Positions 51,366-60,638 of a stretch of DNA of 64,000 bases are shown here, in pieces. Every line of letters begins with the position of its first letter. The first letter of the stretch is position 1. The DNA comes from Streptomyces vinaceus (GTDB lineage Bacteria; Actinomycetota; Actinomycetes; Streptomycetales; Streptomycetaceae). The notes under the pieces are model-generated. The model was given only the letters and a program-made list of their open reading frames with translations. It was not told where the DNA came from and did no database searches. The stretch lies in NCBI RefSeq assembly GCF_008704935.1, contig NZ_CP023692.1, forward strand, positions 5,769,501 to 5,833,500. The letters are read 5' to 3'. Position numbers and translations under genes: made by a program.

Positions 51366-52277
51366 TCACGCGTGACACAGGATCGGCGTCCCGCCGTTCA
51401 TCACGGTCATGTCCTGGAGCACCGCCAGTATGTTCAGCGGCGCCCCCTCCGGCTCCCCGGCCAGCTCCGCGTACGCCCGGTGCACGTTCGCCACCAGCCG
51501 CTCGCTCTCCCGCCAGGCCGCGAACTCCCCGAGGTCGGCCCCTTGCGCCGTCTCCAGCGGGGTCAGCCCCTTCGCCCTGCCCTCCCGGGCCAGTTCGGCC
51601 ACGTACCGCAGGTAGCGCTCGGTGGCCCCGTACGCGGAGGGGTCCGTCAGCGGGCCGTGGCCCGGTACGACGGTCTCCGCGTCCAGCGAGCGCAGCAGCT
51701 CCAGGGCCCGCAGCGAACCGGCCAGCGAGCCCATCGCGAGGAACGGCGTGCCCTCGGCGAAGACCAGGTCGCCCGTGAAGACGATCCCCTGGCGCGGCAG
51801 GAACACGATCGAGTCCCCGGTGGTGTGCGCGACGCCCGGATGGATGACCCGGACCTCCGTCCCGCCGAGGTGGAGGGTCGTCCGGTCGTTGTACGTGAGG
51901 TCCGGTGCGGTGATCTCGACCGAGCCGAAGTCGGTGGCGGGCCAGATCAGCTCCAGCTGGTGCCCGGCCGCGATCTGCTCGGTGCGCGCGTTGTCGTGCC
52001 CGAGGATCAGCGCCTCGGGGGCGAAGACGGCGTTGCCGTACGTGTGGTCGCCGTGGTGGTGGGTGTTGACCACCGTGCGCGGCAGCGGCACCCCGGCGCC
52101 CGCGATCGCCTCGCGCAGGGCCAGGGCCCGCCGCTCGGTGGCGGCGGTGTCGATGAGCAGGGTCCGGCCGCCGTCGCTGACGAAGCCGGCGTTGTTCAGG
52201 CACCAGCCGCCGTCCGGCTGGACGTAGGCGTACACCCCGGCCGCGGGCTGGACGAGGTACGGCTCTTCGGCGGTCAT
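51366..52277 (-). CDS. MBL-fold metallo-hydrolase
   Basis: This 303-residue protein has the metallo-beta-lactamase motif THHHGDHTYGN (residues about 73-83), later ligands in VAHTTGDSIVF and GDLVFAEGTPF, and the final His in VVPGHGPL. It therefore binds two metals. There is no signal peptide, so it is cytoplasmic and probably not a beta-lactamase. GGGGAGAG precedes the ATG at 52277. A role beside the acyl-CoA genes, such as thioester hydrolysis, is possible but unproven. Confidence 0.85.
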   Translation of the reverse strand: MTAEEPYLVQPAAGVYAYVQPDGGWCLNNAGFVSDGGRTLLIDTAATERRALALREAIAGAGVPLPRTVVNTHHHGDHTYGNAVFAPEALILGHDNARTEQIAAGHQLELIWPATDFGSVEITAPDLTYNDRTTLHLGGTEVRVIHPGVAHTTGDSIVFLPRQGIVFTGDLVFAEGTPFLAMGSLAGSLRALELLRSLDAETVVPGHGPLTDPSAYGATERYLRYVAELAREGRAKGLTPLETAQGADLGEFAAWRESERLVANVHRAYAELAGEPEGAPLNILAVLQDMTVMNGGTPILCHA

Positions 52278-52392
52278 GACTGCTCTCCCCGGGTCGCTCT
52301 GACAAGCGGTCAGCATCCTGCCAGTCATGGCGCCGCCGGGGGAGGGCGGGGGTCGGCCGACCGGGCGGCCGGCCGGGGTGCGTCCGCCGCCG

Positions 52393-52689
52393 TCAGTGGT
52401 CGTCGTAGTGGCCGTCGTGCTCGGCGTGCCGGTGCCCGTCGTGCACGTAGTCCACGTGGTCGCCGTGCTGCACCGCCTCGTGCCCGCACGCCGGTCCGTG
52501 CGCGTGGTCGTGCTCCTCGTGGGCGGCGTGCCCCGCGGGCTCGCACTCGTCCCAGTGCCCCGCGTGCTCGCGGTGCAGGTGGCCGTCGTGCGCGTAGTCG
52601 ACGTGGTCGCCGTGGGACACCTCGGTGTGGCCGCAGTCGGGGCCGTGGGTGTGGGCGTGGGTGGGGTGTTCCTGGTGCGTGGTCGTCAT
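52393..52689 (-). CDS. Histidine-rich duplicated metal-binding-like protein
   Basis: This 98-residue protein contains 27 histidines and is very acidic otherwise. Two tandem modules share the pattern HGPxCGHxxVxHGDHVDYxHDGHxHxEH, at residues about 15-43 and 64-92. Each carries one Cys and a dozen His, ideal for binding Zn, Ni or Cu. There is no signal peptide or membrane helix. No metal transporter or metallochaperone gene adjoins it. Its function is unknown; buffering or storage of metal is the natural guess. Confidence 0.8.
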   Translation of the reverse strand: MTTTHQEHPTHAHTHGPDCGHTEVSHGDHVDYAHDGHLHREHAGHWDECEPAGHAAHEEHDHAHGPACGHEAVQHGDHVDYVHDGHRHAEHDGHYDDH

Positions 52690-52772
52690 GGCGCCGAGGC
52701 TAGTGCGGAACGCCCCGTATCGCCTGTTATGTCCCGGTCGGCACGGACAAGCCGGATCATCCGATCACCGGC

Positions 52773-53096
52773 TCAGAAGATGACCGCCACCGCGAACACC
52801 GACAGCGCCACCGTGCAGGCCACCGCTGCCAGCGCCGACCGCGCCGCGAGTGCCGGCGGTCGGGCCGCCGCCAGCTGCCGCACCCGCCGGTGCGCCACCC
52901 CCAGGAACGCCAGCCAGACCAGCACGATCACCGCGGCCCCGAGCACCTCCACGGGCGAGCCCGACCCGCGCAGCGCCGTCCGCAGCGCCAGTACCGCCGT
53001 CACCGAGCAGGCCAGCGTCGTACGCCGCCACGCGAGCCGGGTCCGTTCGGGCTGCAGCCCCGCGTCGCGGGCCGCCGCCTCGCCGGAGGCCGTCAC
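52773..53096 (-). CDS. DUF202 family small membrane protein
   Basis: This 107-residue protein begins with GLQPERTRLAWRRTTLACSV, the conserved soluble-to-membrane segment of DUF202. Three hydrophobic helices follow. The GTG start at 53096 overlaps the stop of the YidH-like gene by 4 bp. Paired DUF202 proteins are common in actinobacteria; their role is unknown. Confidence 0.82.
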   Translation of the reverse strand: MTASGEAAARDAGLQPERTRLAWRRTTLACSVTAVLALRTALRGSGSPVEVLGAAVIVLVWLAFLGVAHRRVRQLAAARPPALAARSALAAVACTVALSVFAVAVIF

Positions 53097-53491
53097 CGTC
53101 CGCTCGTCCAGCCCAGCAGCACCACCAGCACCATCGCCACCGCGACCAGTCCCACCCCCAGGCTCAGCACCACCGGGAACCGCGAGATCGGCAGGTCCTC
53201 GCCCCGCCGCATCGCCCGCTCGCACTTCACCCAGTGGTTCACCGCCCGCAGCGCGCAGGCGGCGCCCACCGCGAGCAGCGCGAGCGACATCCCGACCCGC
53301 ACCCCCCAGCGCAGGTCCGGCAGGAACTGGTCCACCGCGAATCCGCCGCCCACCAGGGCGAGGGCGGTCCGGATCCAGGCCAGGAAGGTCCGCTCGTTGG
53401 CCAGCGAGAACCGGTAGTCGGGGGTTTCGCCCTCGTCCCGCACCCGCTGCGGCGCGAACCAGAGGCGCACGTCCTTGACGAAGTCGATCAC
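53093..53491 (-). CDS. YidH/DUF202 family membrane protein
   Basis: This 132-residue protein has the family core YRFSLANERTFLAWIRTALAL near its N-terminus, then three membrane helices and an internal loop, VKCERAMRRGEDLP. It starts 4 bp after the NUDIX gene and overlaps the second DUF202 gene. All three form one likely operon. Function is unknown. Confidence 0.87.
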   Translation of the reverse strand: MIDFVKDVRLWFAPQRVRDEGETPDYRFSLANERTFLAWIRTALALVGGGFAVDQFLPDLRWGVRVGMSLALLAVGAACALRAVNHWVKCERAMRRGEDLPISRFPVVLSLGVGLVAVAMVLVVLLGWTSGR

Positions 53492-53495
53492 CCGG

Positions 53496-54029
53496 TCAAT
53501 CTACTGGCCGCTCCCGGTGCGCGCGCAGCCGCCGGTACGCCTCCAGCCCGTCCGGCACCCACTCCCACTCCCCGTCCGCGACCCGCGCGGCCAGCTCCTC
53601 CTCGGAGAGCCACGCGTGCCAGGCCACCTCCGACTCCTGCGGCCGCACCGGCAGCTCGCAGCGCACTTCGTGCACGTACGACCACCAGGCCCCGCCCGGC
53701 CCCTCGTACAGGAACTTGAACAGCGGCACCGGCTGCGCCAGCCCCGCCACGCCCAGTTCCTCCCCGGCCTCCCGCAGCGCGGCCTCGGCGTAGCTCTCGC
53801 CGGCCCCCACCACCCCGCCCACGAACATGTCGTAGGCGGAGGGGAAGACCAGCTTCGACGCCGTCCGCCGGTGCACGAAGATCCGCCCCTGCGCGTCCCT
53901 GGCCTGGACGAACACGCACCGGTGGAGCAGCCCGCCCGCGTACACCTCGCCCCGCGGGGCCCGCCCCGTCACCCGGTCGTCCCGGTCCACCACGTCCAGC
54001 ACTTCGTCAGCAGCACTCACACGAACCAT
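53496..54029 (-). CDS. NUDIX hydrolase
   Basis: This 177-residue enzyme hydrolyses a nucleoside diphosphate linked to another group. The Nudix box GGVVGAGESYAEAALREAGEELG is complete, with the REAGEE core. The N-terminal part, VDRDDRVTGRAPRGEVYAGGLLHRCVFV, resembles the YfcD/isopentenyl diphosphate isomerase-like group. It heads an operon with the two DUF202 genes. The substrate is unknown. Start could be ATG 54029 or GTG 54020. Confidence 0.9.
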   Translation of the reverse strand: MVRVSAADEVLDVVDRDDRVTGRAPRGEVYAGGLLHRCVFVQARDAQGRIFVHRRTASKLVFPSAYDMFVGGVVGAGESYAEAALREAGEELGVAGLAQPVPLFKFLYEGPGGAWWSYVHEVRCELPVRPQESEVAWHAWLSEEELAARVADGEWEWVPDGLEAYRRLRAHRERPVD

Positions 54030-54108
54030 CCAACCACCGCTGTTGACTGGTTACCGCTCCGTAGCCAAGGATCTGCCCCACCACCGACCGGAGGACGGGT
54101 TCGCACAC

Positions 54109-55764
54109 ATGACGTACGACGCAGACGTGATCGTGATCGGGGCGGGTCTCGCGGGTCTCGTGGCCACCGCCGAGCTCGTCGATGCGGGCCGCAAGGTCAT
54201 CCTGCTCGACCAGGAGCCGGAGCAGTCGATCGGCGGCCAGGCGCACTGGTCCTTCGGCGGGCTGTTCTTCGTCGACTCGCCCGAGCAGCGGCGGATGCGG
54301 ATCAAGGACAGCCGCGAGCTCGCCCTCCAGGACTGGCGCGGCACTGCCGGCTTCGACCGCGAGGAGGACGCCTGGCCGCGCCGCTGGGCCGAGGCGTACG
54401 TGGACTTCGCGGCGGGCGAGAAGCGCCCCTGGCTGCACGCCCGGGGCGTCCGCTTCTTCCCGGTGGTCGGCTGGGCCGAACGCGGCGGCTACGACGCGAA
54501 CGGCCACGGCAACTCCGTCCCCCGCTTCCACATCACCTGGGGCACCGGGCCCGGCCTCGTCGCCCCCTTCGAACAGCGGGTCCGCGCCGGCGCGGCCCGC
54601 GGGCTGGTCCAGCTCCGCTTCCGCCACCGGGTCACCGGACTCGCCCGTACGGCCGGGGCCCTGGACACCGTCACCGGCGAGGTCCTGGAGCCCTCGGACG
54701 CCGTACGGGGCACCGCGAGCGGCCGCGGGAGCACCGGCACCTTCTCCCTCCGGGCCCAGGCCGTGATCGTCACCAGCGGCGGGATCGGCGGCAACCACGA
54801 CCTCGTGCGCGCCCAGTGGCCCGACCGGCTCGGCACCCCGCCGCAGCGGATGCTCTCCGGGGTCCCGGCCCACGTCGACGGCCTGATGCTCGGCATCGCG
54901 GAGCGGGCCGGGGCCAGCCACATCAACAAGGACCGGATGTGGCACTACACCGAGGGCATCGGGAACTGGGACCCGATCTGGGCCCGGCACGGCATCCGCA
55001 TCCTGCCCGGACCGTCCTCGGTCTGGCTGGACGCCACCGGCAAGCGGCTGCCCGTACCGCTCTTCCCCGGGTTCGACACCCTCGGCACCCTCGACCACAT
55101 CATGAAGACCGGCCACGACCACACCTGGTTCGTGCTCAACCAGCGCATCATCGGCAAGGAGTTCGGCCTCTCCGGCTCCGAGCAGAACCCGGACCTGACC
55201 GGCAAGTCGGTGCGCGACGTCATCGACCGGGCCCGCCAGGCCGTGCCGGGCCCCGTGAAGGCCTTCATGGACCGCGGCGCCGACTTCGTCGTCGAACGCG
55301 ACCTCGGCGCGCTGGTGCGCGGCATGAACGCCGTCACCAAGGAGGACCTCCTCGACGAGGAGACCGTCCGCCGCGAGATCGTGGCCCGGGACCGGGAGAT
55401 CGCCAACCCCTTCACCAAGGACCTTCAGGTGACGGCCATCCACGGCGCCCGCAAGTACCTCGGCGACCGGCTGATCCGCACCGCCGCCCCGCACCGCATC
55501 CTCGACCCGAAGGCGGGCCCGCTGATCGCCGTACGGCTCTCCATCCTGACCCGCAAGTCCCTGGGCGGCCTGGAGACCGACCTGTCCTCCCGGGTCCTGA
55601 ACGGATCCGGCGAGGCGCTGCCCGGCCTCTACGCGGCGGGCGAGGCGGCCGGCTTCGGCGGCGGCGGGGTCCACGGCTACCGCGCCCTGGAAGGCACCTT
55701 CCTCGGCGGCTGCATCTTCTCGGGCCGCGCGGCGGGCCGCGCCGCGGCCGCGGCGGTGGCCTGA
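54109..55764 (+). CDS. FAD-binding dehydrogenase (KsdD-like flavoprotein)
   Basis: This 551-residue flavoprotein has the dinucleotide motif VIVIGAGLAGLVATAELVDAG at its N-terminus. The C-terminal FAD motif is GLYAAGEAAGFGGGGVHGYRALEGTFLGGC. The family includes ketosteroid dehydrogenases and fumarate-reductase-like flavoproteins. The overall pattern, with a central substrate domain, fits a predicted oxidoreductase, though the substrate cannot be read. GGAGG precedes the ATG at 54109 at a longish distance; an in-frame start at 54043 is less likely. It is divergent from the NUDIX gene. Confidence 0.87.
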   Translation: MTYDADVIVIGAGLAGLVATAELVDAGRKVILLDQEPEQSIGGQAHWSFGGLFFVDSPEQRRMRIKDSRELALQDWRGTAGFDREEDAWPRRWAEAYVDFAAGEKRPWLHARGVRFFPVVGWAERGGYDANGHGNSVPRFHITWGTGPGLVAPFEQRVRAGAARGLVQLRFRHRVTGLARTAGALDTVTGEVLEPSDAVRGTASGRGSTGTFSLRAQAVIVTSGGIGGNHDLVRAQWPDRLGTPPQRMLSGVPAHVDGLMLGIAERAGASHINKDRMWHYTEGIGNWDPIWARHGIRILPGPSSVWLDATGKRLPVPLFPGFDTLGTLDHIMKTGHDHTWFVLNQRIIGKEFGLSGSEQNPDLTGKSVRDVIDRARQAVPGPVKAFMDRGADFVVERDLGALVRGMNAVTKEDLLDEETVRREIVARDREIANPFTKDLQVTAIHGARKYLGDRLIRTAAPHRILDPKAGPLIAVRLSILTRKSLGGLETDLSSRVLNGSGEALPGLYAAGEAAGFGGGGVHGYRALEGTFLGGCIFSGRAAGRAAAAAVA

Positions 55765-56298
55765 TCCGGACTGCATCCCCCGGGCGGCCGGGAGGATCTC
55801 GGCGACCGGACGGCCGGGAGGTCTCGGCGACCCGGAAGCGCTCCGCGACGACCAGCGTGTCCTCGCGCACCGCGAACCCCGGGTCGCCGAGCACCTCGCG
55901 GATCTGCGCACCGTGCCGGAACCGCCCGTGCGGAGCGCGTCATTCGGCCACAGTCGTGTACCCCTCGCCCTCGTCCAGCGCGTGCCGCAGGTCCACCTCC
56001 CCGAGCGACGGCACCCGTACGTCCGTCCCCTCCAGGACGGCCACCGAGTCGCGCAGCGGGCCGGGGAAGGCGATCAGGGCGGCGGGAGGTCCTCGTACGT
56101 CGTGATGCGGCCGGCCCACGGTCGCGTCGCCTCGGTCGCGAACGGGTTGAAGCGCACCAACTGTCCCCTTATTTCTACCAGTTGAAACGCGCCACGCAGT
56201 GGACTGGACCTTGACGCGGAGCTGTGCCTACCGCTTTGCTGTGCGTGATCATCCAGCCAAACCGTCCGCCCGCGCCCGTGTTGGAGGGAATCCCGCGG
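55765..56298. other. Gap without intact gene
   Basis: Apart from the decayed reading on the minus strand, no intact gene is supported here. The 3' end of the gap carries the promoter region of the gene at 56299. A short tandem-like repeat (GGCCGGGAGG, about 55787-55831) lies just after the flavoprotein stop. Confidence 0.5.
55800..56157 (-). pseudogene. Probable decayed ORF
   Basis: A GTG at 56157, preceded by a good ribosome binding site (AAGGGGACAG), starts a protein-like reading (VRFNPFATEATRPWAG) that stops after 27 codons. A single-base shift near 56076 continues it for 49 more residues (LIAFPGPLRDSVAVLEGTDV onward) to a second stop. A third frame nearby reads REVLGDPGFAVREDTLVVAE. This looks like one gene broken by frameshifts, but sequencing error is possible. 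The family is not recognised. Confidence 0.4.
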
Positions 56299-57246
56299 AT
56301 GTCCCCGCCTCCGCCGCCCCTCGGCCGCGCCCGCAAGCGGGACGCCCAGCTCTTCGATCCGGCTCTGTGCGACACCGAGCTGGTCGACGTACGGGCCCAG
56401 TTCACCCAGGGCCGGTGGGCCAGGGCCCGCTCCCTCCTCGTCTCCACCGGCGACGACTGGGACCGCCGAGGCCACCGCCTGGTCGTGCTCGCCGAGACCC
56501 CGGCCGCCACCGCCTGGGCCCGGGAGTGGCTGCTCGCCGAACCCGAGAGCCCCGACGCCGCCACCCTCCTCGCCTGCGCCGCCGTCTTCACCGCCCTGCG
56601 CCGCAAGGGCACGCCCGAGGCCGCCGAGGAGGCCTGCCGCCGGGCCGCCGCGCTGCTCCCCGCCGACCCCACCCCCTGGCTGGGGCTGCTCATGCTCACC
56701 CGGGCCTTCGGCACCGTGGAGGAGTTCAGCCGCCACTTCGACCAGGTCCGGGCCCGCCACCGCGAGCACCACCACGCACACCACCTGATGGTCGCCAGAC
56801 TGGCCGAACACACCCCCGCCTCCGGCCAGGACCCCCTCCACGAGGTCTACGACTTCGCCGCCTGGGCCGCGGAGGAGTCCCCGGCCGACTCCCCGCTCGC
56901 CGTCCTCCCGGTCATCGCCCACGCCGAGCGCTACCGGGTGCTCGCCGCCACCCAGGGCCGCACCCCCGACGGGGCCGCCGCCCACTGGTCGGGCCGGCGC
57001 GCCCGCCAGGTCCTGCGCTCCGCCTTCGACTGGTGGCTGGAGTGGGAGCGCGAGGACCACCCCCGCAACCGGGTCGACCTCAACTTCCTGGCCCACGCCA
57101 AACTCTGCGAGGGCCGCCCGGCCGAGGCCGCCGCCCTCTTCCACCGCATCGGCAGCCACGCCACGCCCGCCCCCTGGTCCTATCCGGACCTCGACCCGCA
57201 CAAGGCCTTCCTCGCCGCCCGCAGCGCCGCGCTCGGCACGGCCTGA
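56299..57246 (+). CDS. Hypothetical protein with TPR-like helical repeats
   Basis: This 315-residue protein is mostly helical, with segments that look like degenerate TPR units. Examples are FTQGRWARARSLLVSTGDDW and HAKLCEGRPAEAAALFHRIGSH. A central histidine-rich run, RHREHHHAHHLMVARLAEH, stands out. There are no enzyme motifs, signal peptide or membrane helix. GGAGGGA precedes the ATG at 56299; an in-frame ATG at 56224 is less supported. It lies 84 bp before the amino acid permease on the same strand. Function is unknown. Confidence 0.7.
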   Translation: MSPPPPPLGRARKRDAQLFDPALCDTELVDVRAQFTQGRWARARSLLVSTGDDWDRRGHRLVVLAETPAATAWAREWLLAEPESPDAATLLACAAVFTALRRKGTPEAAEEACRRAAALLPADPTPWLGLLMLTRAFGTVEEFSRHFDQVRARHREHHHAHHLMVARLAEHTPASGQDPLHEVYDFAAWAAEESPADSPLAVLPVIAHAERYRVLAATQGRTPDGAAAHWSGRRARQVLRSAFDWWLEWEREDHPRNRVDLNFLAHAKLCEGRPAEAAALFHRIGSHATPAPWSYPDLDPHKAFLAARSAALGTA

Positions 57247-57330
57247 CGCGGCAGGGCCGCACAGCACCCCGCTCGACCGCACCCCCGCTCCGCACGACCT
57301 TCCCCCGGACCTTCCCCGAAAGGACCCGCC

Positions 57331-58875
57331 ATGGCGACGGGCAGATCCACCACGCTCGGCACCGCGCCCGAGATCCGCACCTACAAGGGCCAGGACCGCG
57401 CCCTGCGCGCCGACCGCCTCGGCACCGCCGGGCTGCTGCTCTCCGTACTCGCCGCCAGCGCGCCCCTGATGGTGGTCGCCGGTGTGATGCCCACCACCTT
57501 CGGCGTCATGGGCATCGTCGGCCAGCCGCTGCTGTTCGTGATCCTCGGCGTCGTGCTCGCGCTCTTCGGCGTCGGCTACGCCGAGATGAGCCGGCACGTC
57601 CACAACGCCGGCGCCTTCTACGCGTACATCGCCCGCGGCCTCGGCCCCACCGCGGGCGCCGGCGCCTCGCTCGTCGCCCTCGTCGCCTACAGCGCCATGC
57701 AGGTCGGCGTCTACGGCATCCTCGGCTTCGAGATCTCCAGCCTCTTCGCCACCTACCTCCAGATCGACCTCGCCTGGTGGATACCGGCCCTGGCGGCCGT
57801 CGCCCTCACCGGCGGCCTCGGCTGGCTCAAGATCGACCTCAACGCCAAGGTCCTCGGCGTCCTCCTCCTCATCGAGGTCGTCCTCGTCGTCATCTTCGAC
57901 GTCGCGGCCCTCGGCAAGCCCGGCGCCGAGGGCATCTCGCTGCACGCCTTCGACCCCGCGACCCTGAGCGGACCCGGCCTCGGCACGGCCCTGTGCTTCT
58001 GCATCGCCGCCTTCGTCGGCTTCGAGCAGTCCCCCGTCTACGCCGAGGAGACCAGCAAGCCCCACATCGTCGTCTCCCGCGTGATGTTCCTGGCCGTCGG
58101 CTTCGTCGCCCTCTTCTTCGCCTTCAGCGCCTGGGCCCTCACCGTCGCCACCGGCCCCTCCGAGGTCGTCAAGGCCTCCGCCGAAGCCGGCCCCGGCCTG
58201 CTCTTCCAGCTCACCGAGGCCCGCCTCGGCGCCACCTTCACCGACGTGCTGCACGTCCTCTTCGTGACCGGCATGTTCGCCGCCATGCTCAGCTTCCACA
58301 ACGTCGTGGCCCGCTACGCCTTCGCCATGGGCCGCGAGGGCCTGCTCCCGGCCGCCTTCGGCCGGACCAACGCCGGCACGGGCGCCCCCGCCACCGGCTC
58401 GCTCCTGCAGACCGTGGTCTCCGTCCTCGTCGTCCTGGCCTTCGCAGTCACCGACGACAAGCCGACCGGCGACCCCACCACGCCCGTGCTGCACCTGTTC
58501 ACGTGGATGGGCAACGTCGGCGCCCTCGGCGTGACCCTCCTCATGGCCGCCGCCTCCTTCGCCGTCATCGCCTTCTTCGTCCGCCGCGGCACCGCCGGCG
58601 CCCAGATCTGGCGGCTCGTCGCGGCCGGCGCCGCCGGGATCGCCCTGCTCGCCATCGCCGTCTACACGGTGAAGGACTTCGACGTCCTCGTCGGCGCCGC
58701 GAAGGGCTCCGCGCTCAGCTGGGTCCTGCCCGGCATCGTCGGCGCCGCCATCGCCGGCGGGCTGCTGTACGGGGCCGTCCTGCGCAGCCGCCGCCCCGAG
58801 GTGCACGCCCGCATCGGCCTCGGCAACGAGGCCTTCCGCCTCGACCAGGCGGCGGAGGCCGACCCGCGCGACTGA
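57331..58875 (+). CDS. APC superfamily amino acid permease
   Basis: This 514-residue transporter has about twelve membrane helices after a hydrophilic start, RTYKGQDRALRADRLGTAGLL. The early APC helix reads VLAASAPLMVVAGVMPTTFG. The central helix with FVGFEQSPVYAEETSKP carries the conserved Glu region typical of APC permeases. ATGs are preceded by GAAAGGACC. The C-terminus is hydrophilic. Substrate is unknown. A strong hairpin follows at 58906. Confidence 0.9.
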   Translation: MATGRSTTLGTAPEIRTYKGQDRALRADRLGTAGLLLSVLAASAPLMVVAGVMPTTFGVMGIVGQPLLFVILGVVLALFGVGYAEMSRHVHNAGAFYAYIARGLGPTAGAGASLVALVAYSAMQVGVYGILGFEISSLFATYLQIDLAWWIPALAAVALTGGLGWLKIDLNAKVLGVLLLIEVVLVVIFDVAALGKPGAEGISLHAFDPATLSGPGLGTALCFCIAAFVGFEQSPVYAEETSKPHIVVSRVMFLAVGFVALFFAFSAWALTVATGPSEVVKASAEAGPGLLFQLTEARLGATFTDVLHVLFVTGMFAAMLSFHNVVARYAFAMGREGLLPAAFGRTNAGTGAPATGSLLQTVVSVLVVLAFAVTDDKPTGDPTTPVLHLFTWMGNVGALGVTLLMAAASFAVIAFFVRRGTAGAQIWRLVAAGAAGIALLAIAVYTVKDFDVLVGAAKGSALSWVLPGIVGAAIAGGLLYGAVLRSRRPEVHARIGLGNEAFRLDQAAEADPRD

Positions 58876-58905
58876 GCCCCGTCGCCTCGCTTTCCAGCCC
58901 GTACG

Positions 58906-58943
58906 AAGCCCCCGGCGCCCGTTTCCATGGTCGCCGGGGGCTT
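58906..58943. terminator. Terminator after the APC permease
   Basis: AAGCCCCCGGCG (58906-58917) and CGCCGGGGGCTT (58932-58943) form a perfect 12-bp stem with a 14-nt loop. It starts 31 bp after the permease stop. Confidence 0.85.
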
Positions 58944-59093
58944 CCGCGTGGGGAGGCCGGGTTTTGGCCCTGGCCGGGGCTCATGGTCTCCTGGGGCGAC
59001 AAAAACATCCGGACCCCCGCACAGGTGACACCACCCAGCTCCCCTGCGCGGCGTCCGGGCCTGCCTGTCCCACGTACGAAGGCGAAGCGCTAC

Positions 59094-60530
59094 ATGAGTG
59101 ACCGCACCTTGACCGAGGCCACCGCCCCGGCGTCGTCCCGCCACGTCGACGCGGGTGACGAGGGCTACAGCAAGGACCTCAAGTCCCGCCACATCAACAT
59201 GATCGCGATCGGCGGGGCGATAGGCACCGGCCTGTTCCTCGGCGCGGGCGGCCGGCTCGCCAACGCGGGCCCCTCCCTCGCGATCGCCTACGCGGTGTGC
59301 GGCATCTTCGCCTTCTTCGTCGTCCGGGCCCTCGGCGAGCTCGTGCTCTACCGCCCCTCCTCCGGCGCGTTCGTCTCCTACGCGCGCGAGTTCATGGGGG
59401 AGAAGGGCGCCTACACGGCCGGCTGGCTGTACTTCCTCAACTGGTCCACGACCACCGTGGCCGACATCACCGCCGCCGCGACCTACGCGCACTTCTGGTC
59501 GATGTTCACCAGCGTCCCGCAGTGGGTCCTCGCCCTGATCGCCCTCGCCGTGGTCCTCACCGCGAACCTGATCTCGGTGAAGTACTTCGGCGAGATGGAG
59601 TTCTGGTTCTCCCTCGTCAAGGTCGCGGCCCTCGGCATCTTCCTGCTCGTCGGCATCTACCTGGTCGCCACCAGCCACCCGATCGACGGCCACACCCCGG
59701 GCCTGTCCTCGATCACCGACAACGGCGGCATCTTCCCGTCCGGCATGCTCCCGATGCTCCTGCTGCTCCAGGGCGTGGTCTTCGCGTACGCCTCCGTCGA
59801 GCTGTGCGGCGTCGCCGCCGGTGAGACCGAGAACCCCGAGAAGATCATGCCGAAGGCGATCAACTCGATCATGTGGCGCGTGGGCCTCTTCTACGTCGGC
59901 TCCGTGATCCTCCTCGCGCTGCTGCTCCCGTACACCTCGTACTCCTCGGACCAGAGCCCCTTCGTCACCGTCTTCGACAAGCTGGGCGTCCCCGGCGCCG
60001 CCGGCATCATGAACCTGGTCGTCCTGACCGCCGCGCTCTCCAGCCTGAACTCCGGGCTGTACTCCACCGGCCGCATCCTGCGCTCGATGGCCATGTCCGG
60101 CTCCGCCCCGAAGTTCACCGCCCGCATGAACAAGGGCAAGGTCCCCTACGGCGGCGTGCTCTTCACCGCCGCCTTCGGCCTCGCCGGCGTCGGCCTGAAC
60201 TACCTGATGCCCAAGGACGCCTTCGAGCTCGTCCTGAACTTCGCCTCGCTGGGCATCCTCGGCACCTGGGCGATGGTCATGATCTGCTCGCTCTTCTTCT
60301 GGCGGCGCGCGCAGCAGGGCGGTGTGCAGCGCCCCGCGTACCGCCTGCCCTGGGCCCCGTACACGCAGATCGTCACGCTGGTGTTCCTGGTCGCCGTGCT
60401 GGTCCTGATGTGGTGCGACGGCGGCGTCGGCCGCACCACGGTCATGTGCGTCCCCGTCATCGGTGCCGCGCTCGTCGGCGGCTGGTTCCTGGTCCGCCGC
60501 CGCGTGGCGGAGATCGCCGCGAACCGCTGA
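59094..60530 (+). CDS. Amino acid permease, AnsP/GabP group
   Basis: This 478-residue APC-family transporter begins after a polar N-terminus with LKSRHINMIAIGGAIGTGLFLGAG, the conserved consensus of the bacterial AAT group (AnsP, GabP, CycA). Further signatures are ALGELVLYRPSSGAFVSYAREF and ELCGVAAGETENPEKIMPKAIN. The AnsP-like details suggest L-asparagine, but D-serine/alanine or GABA cannot be excluded. The ATG at 59094 lies after GAAGGCGAAG. Upstream, 58944-59093 shows nothing else. A strong terminator follows. Confidence 0.9.
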   Translation: MSDRTLTEATAPASSRHVDAGDEGYSKDLKSRHINMIAIGGAIGTGLFLGAGGRLANAGPSLAIAYAVCGIFAFFVVRALGELVLYRPSSGAFVSYAREFMGEKGAYTAGWLYFLNWSTTTVADITAAATYAHFWSMFTSVPQWVLALIALAVVLTANLISVKYFGEMEFWFSLVKVAALGIFLLVGIYLVATSHPIDGHTPGLSSITDNGGIFPSGMLPMLLLLQGVVFAYASVELCGVAAGETENPEKIMPKAINSIMWRVGLFYVGSVILLALLLPYTSYSSDQSPFVTVFDKLGVPGAAGIMNLVVLTAALSSLNSGLYSTGRILRSMAMSGSAPKFTARMNKGKVPYGGVLFTAAFGLAGVGLNYLMPKDAFELVLNFASLGILGTWAMVMICSLFFWRRAQQGGVQRPAYRLPWAPYTQIVTLVFLVAVLVLMWCDGGVGRTTVMCVPVIGAALVGGWFLVRRRVAEIAANR

Positions 60531-60552
60531 CACCCGCTCCCGCAGACAGAGA

Positions 60553-60578
60553 AGGACCCCGCCCTCGGGCGGGGTCCT
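60553..60578 (+). terminator. Terminator after the AnsP-like permease
   Basis: AGGACCCCGCC (60553-60563) and GGCGGGGTCCT (60568-60578) form a perfect 11-bp stem with a CTCG loop, 23 bp after the permease stop. Confidence 0.9.
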
Positions 60579-60638
60579 CCTCGTTCGTCGGGCCCCGTTC
60601 GTCCGGCAGCCGCCGCGAGACAGGGCCGGACAACGCGA

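Noticed and set aside
51366-52277. Beta-lactamase
   Set aside because: The metal motif is general for MBL-fold hydrolases, and the protein lacks a signal peptide and sits among acyl-CoA genes.
58662-60533. Minus-strand open frame of more than 600 codons opposite the AnsP-like permease
   Set aside because: The translation is a low-complexity mix of Gly, Asp, Glu and His without family motifs, and the plus strand encodes a clear transporter.
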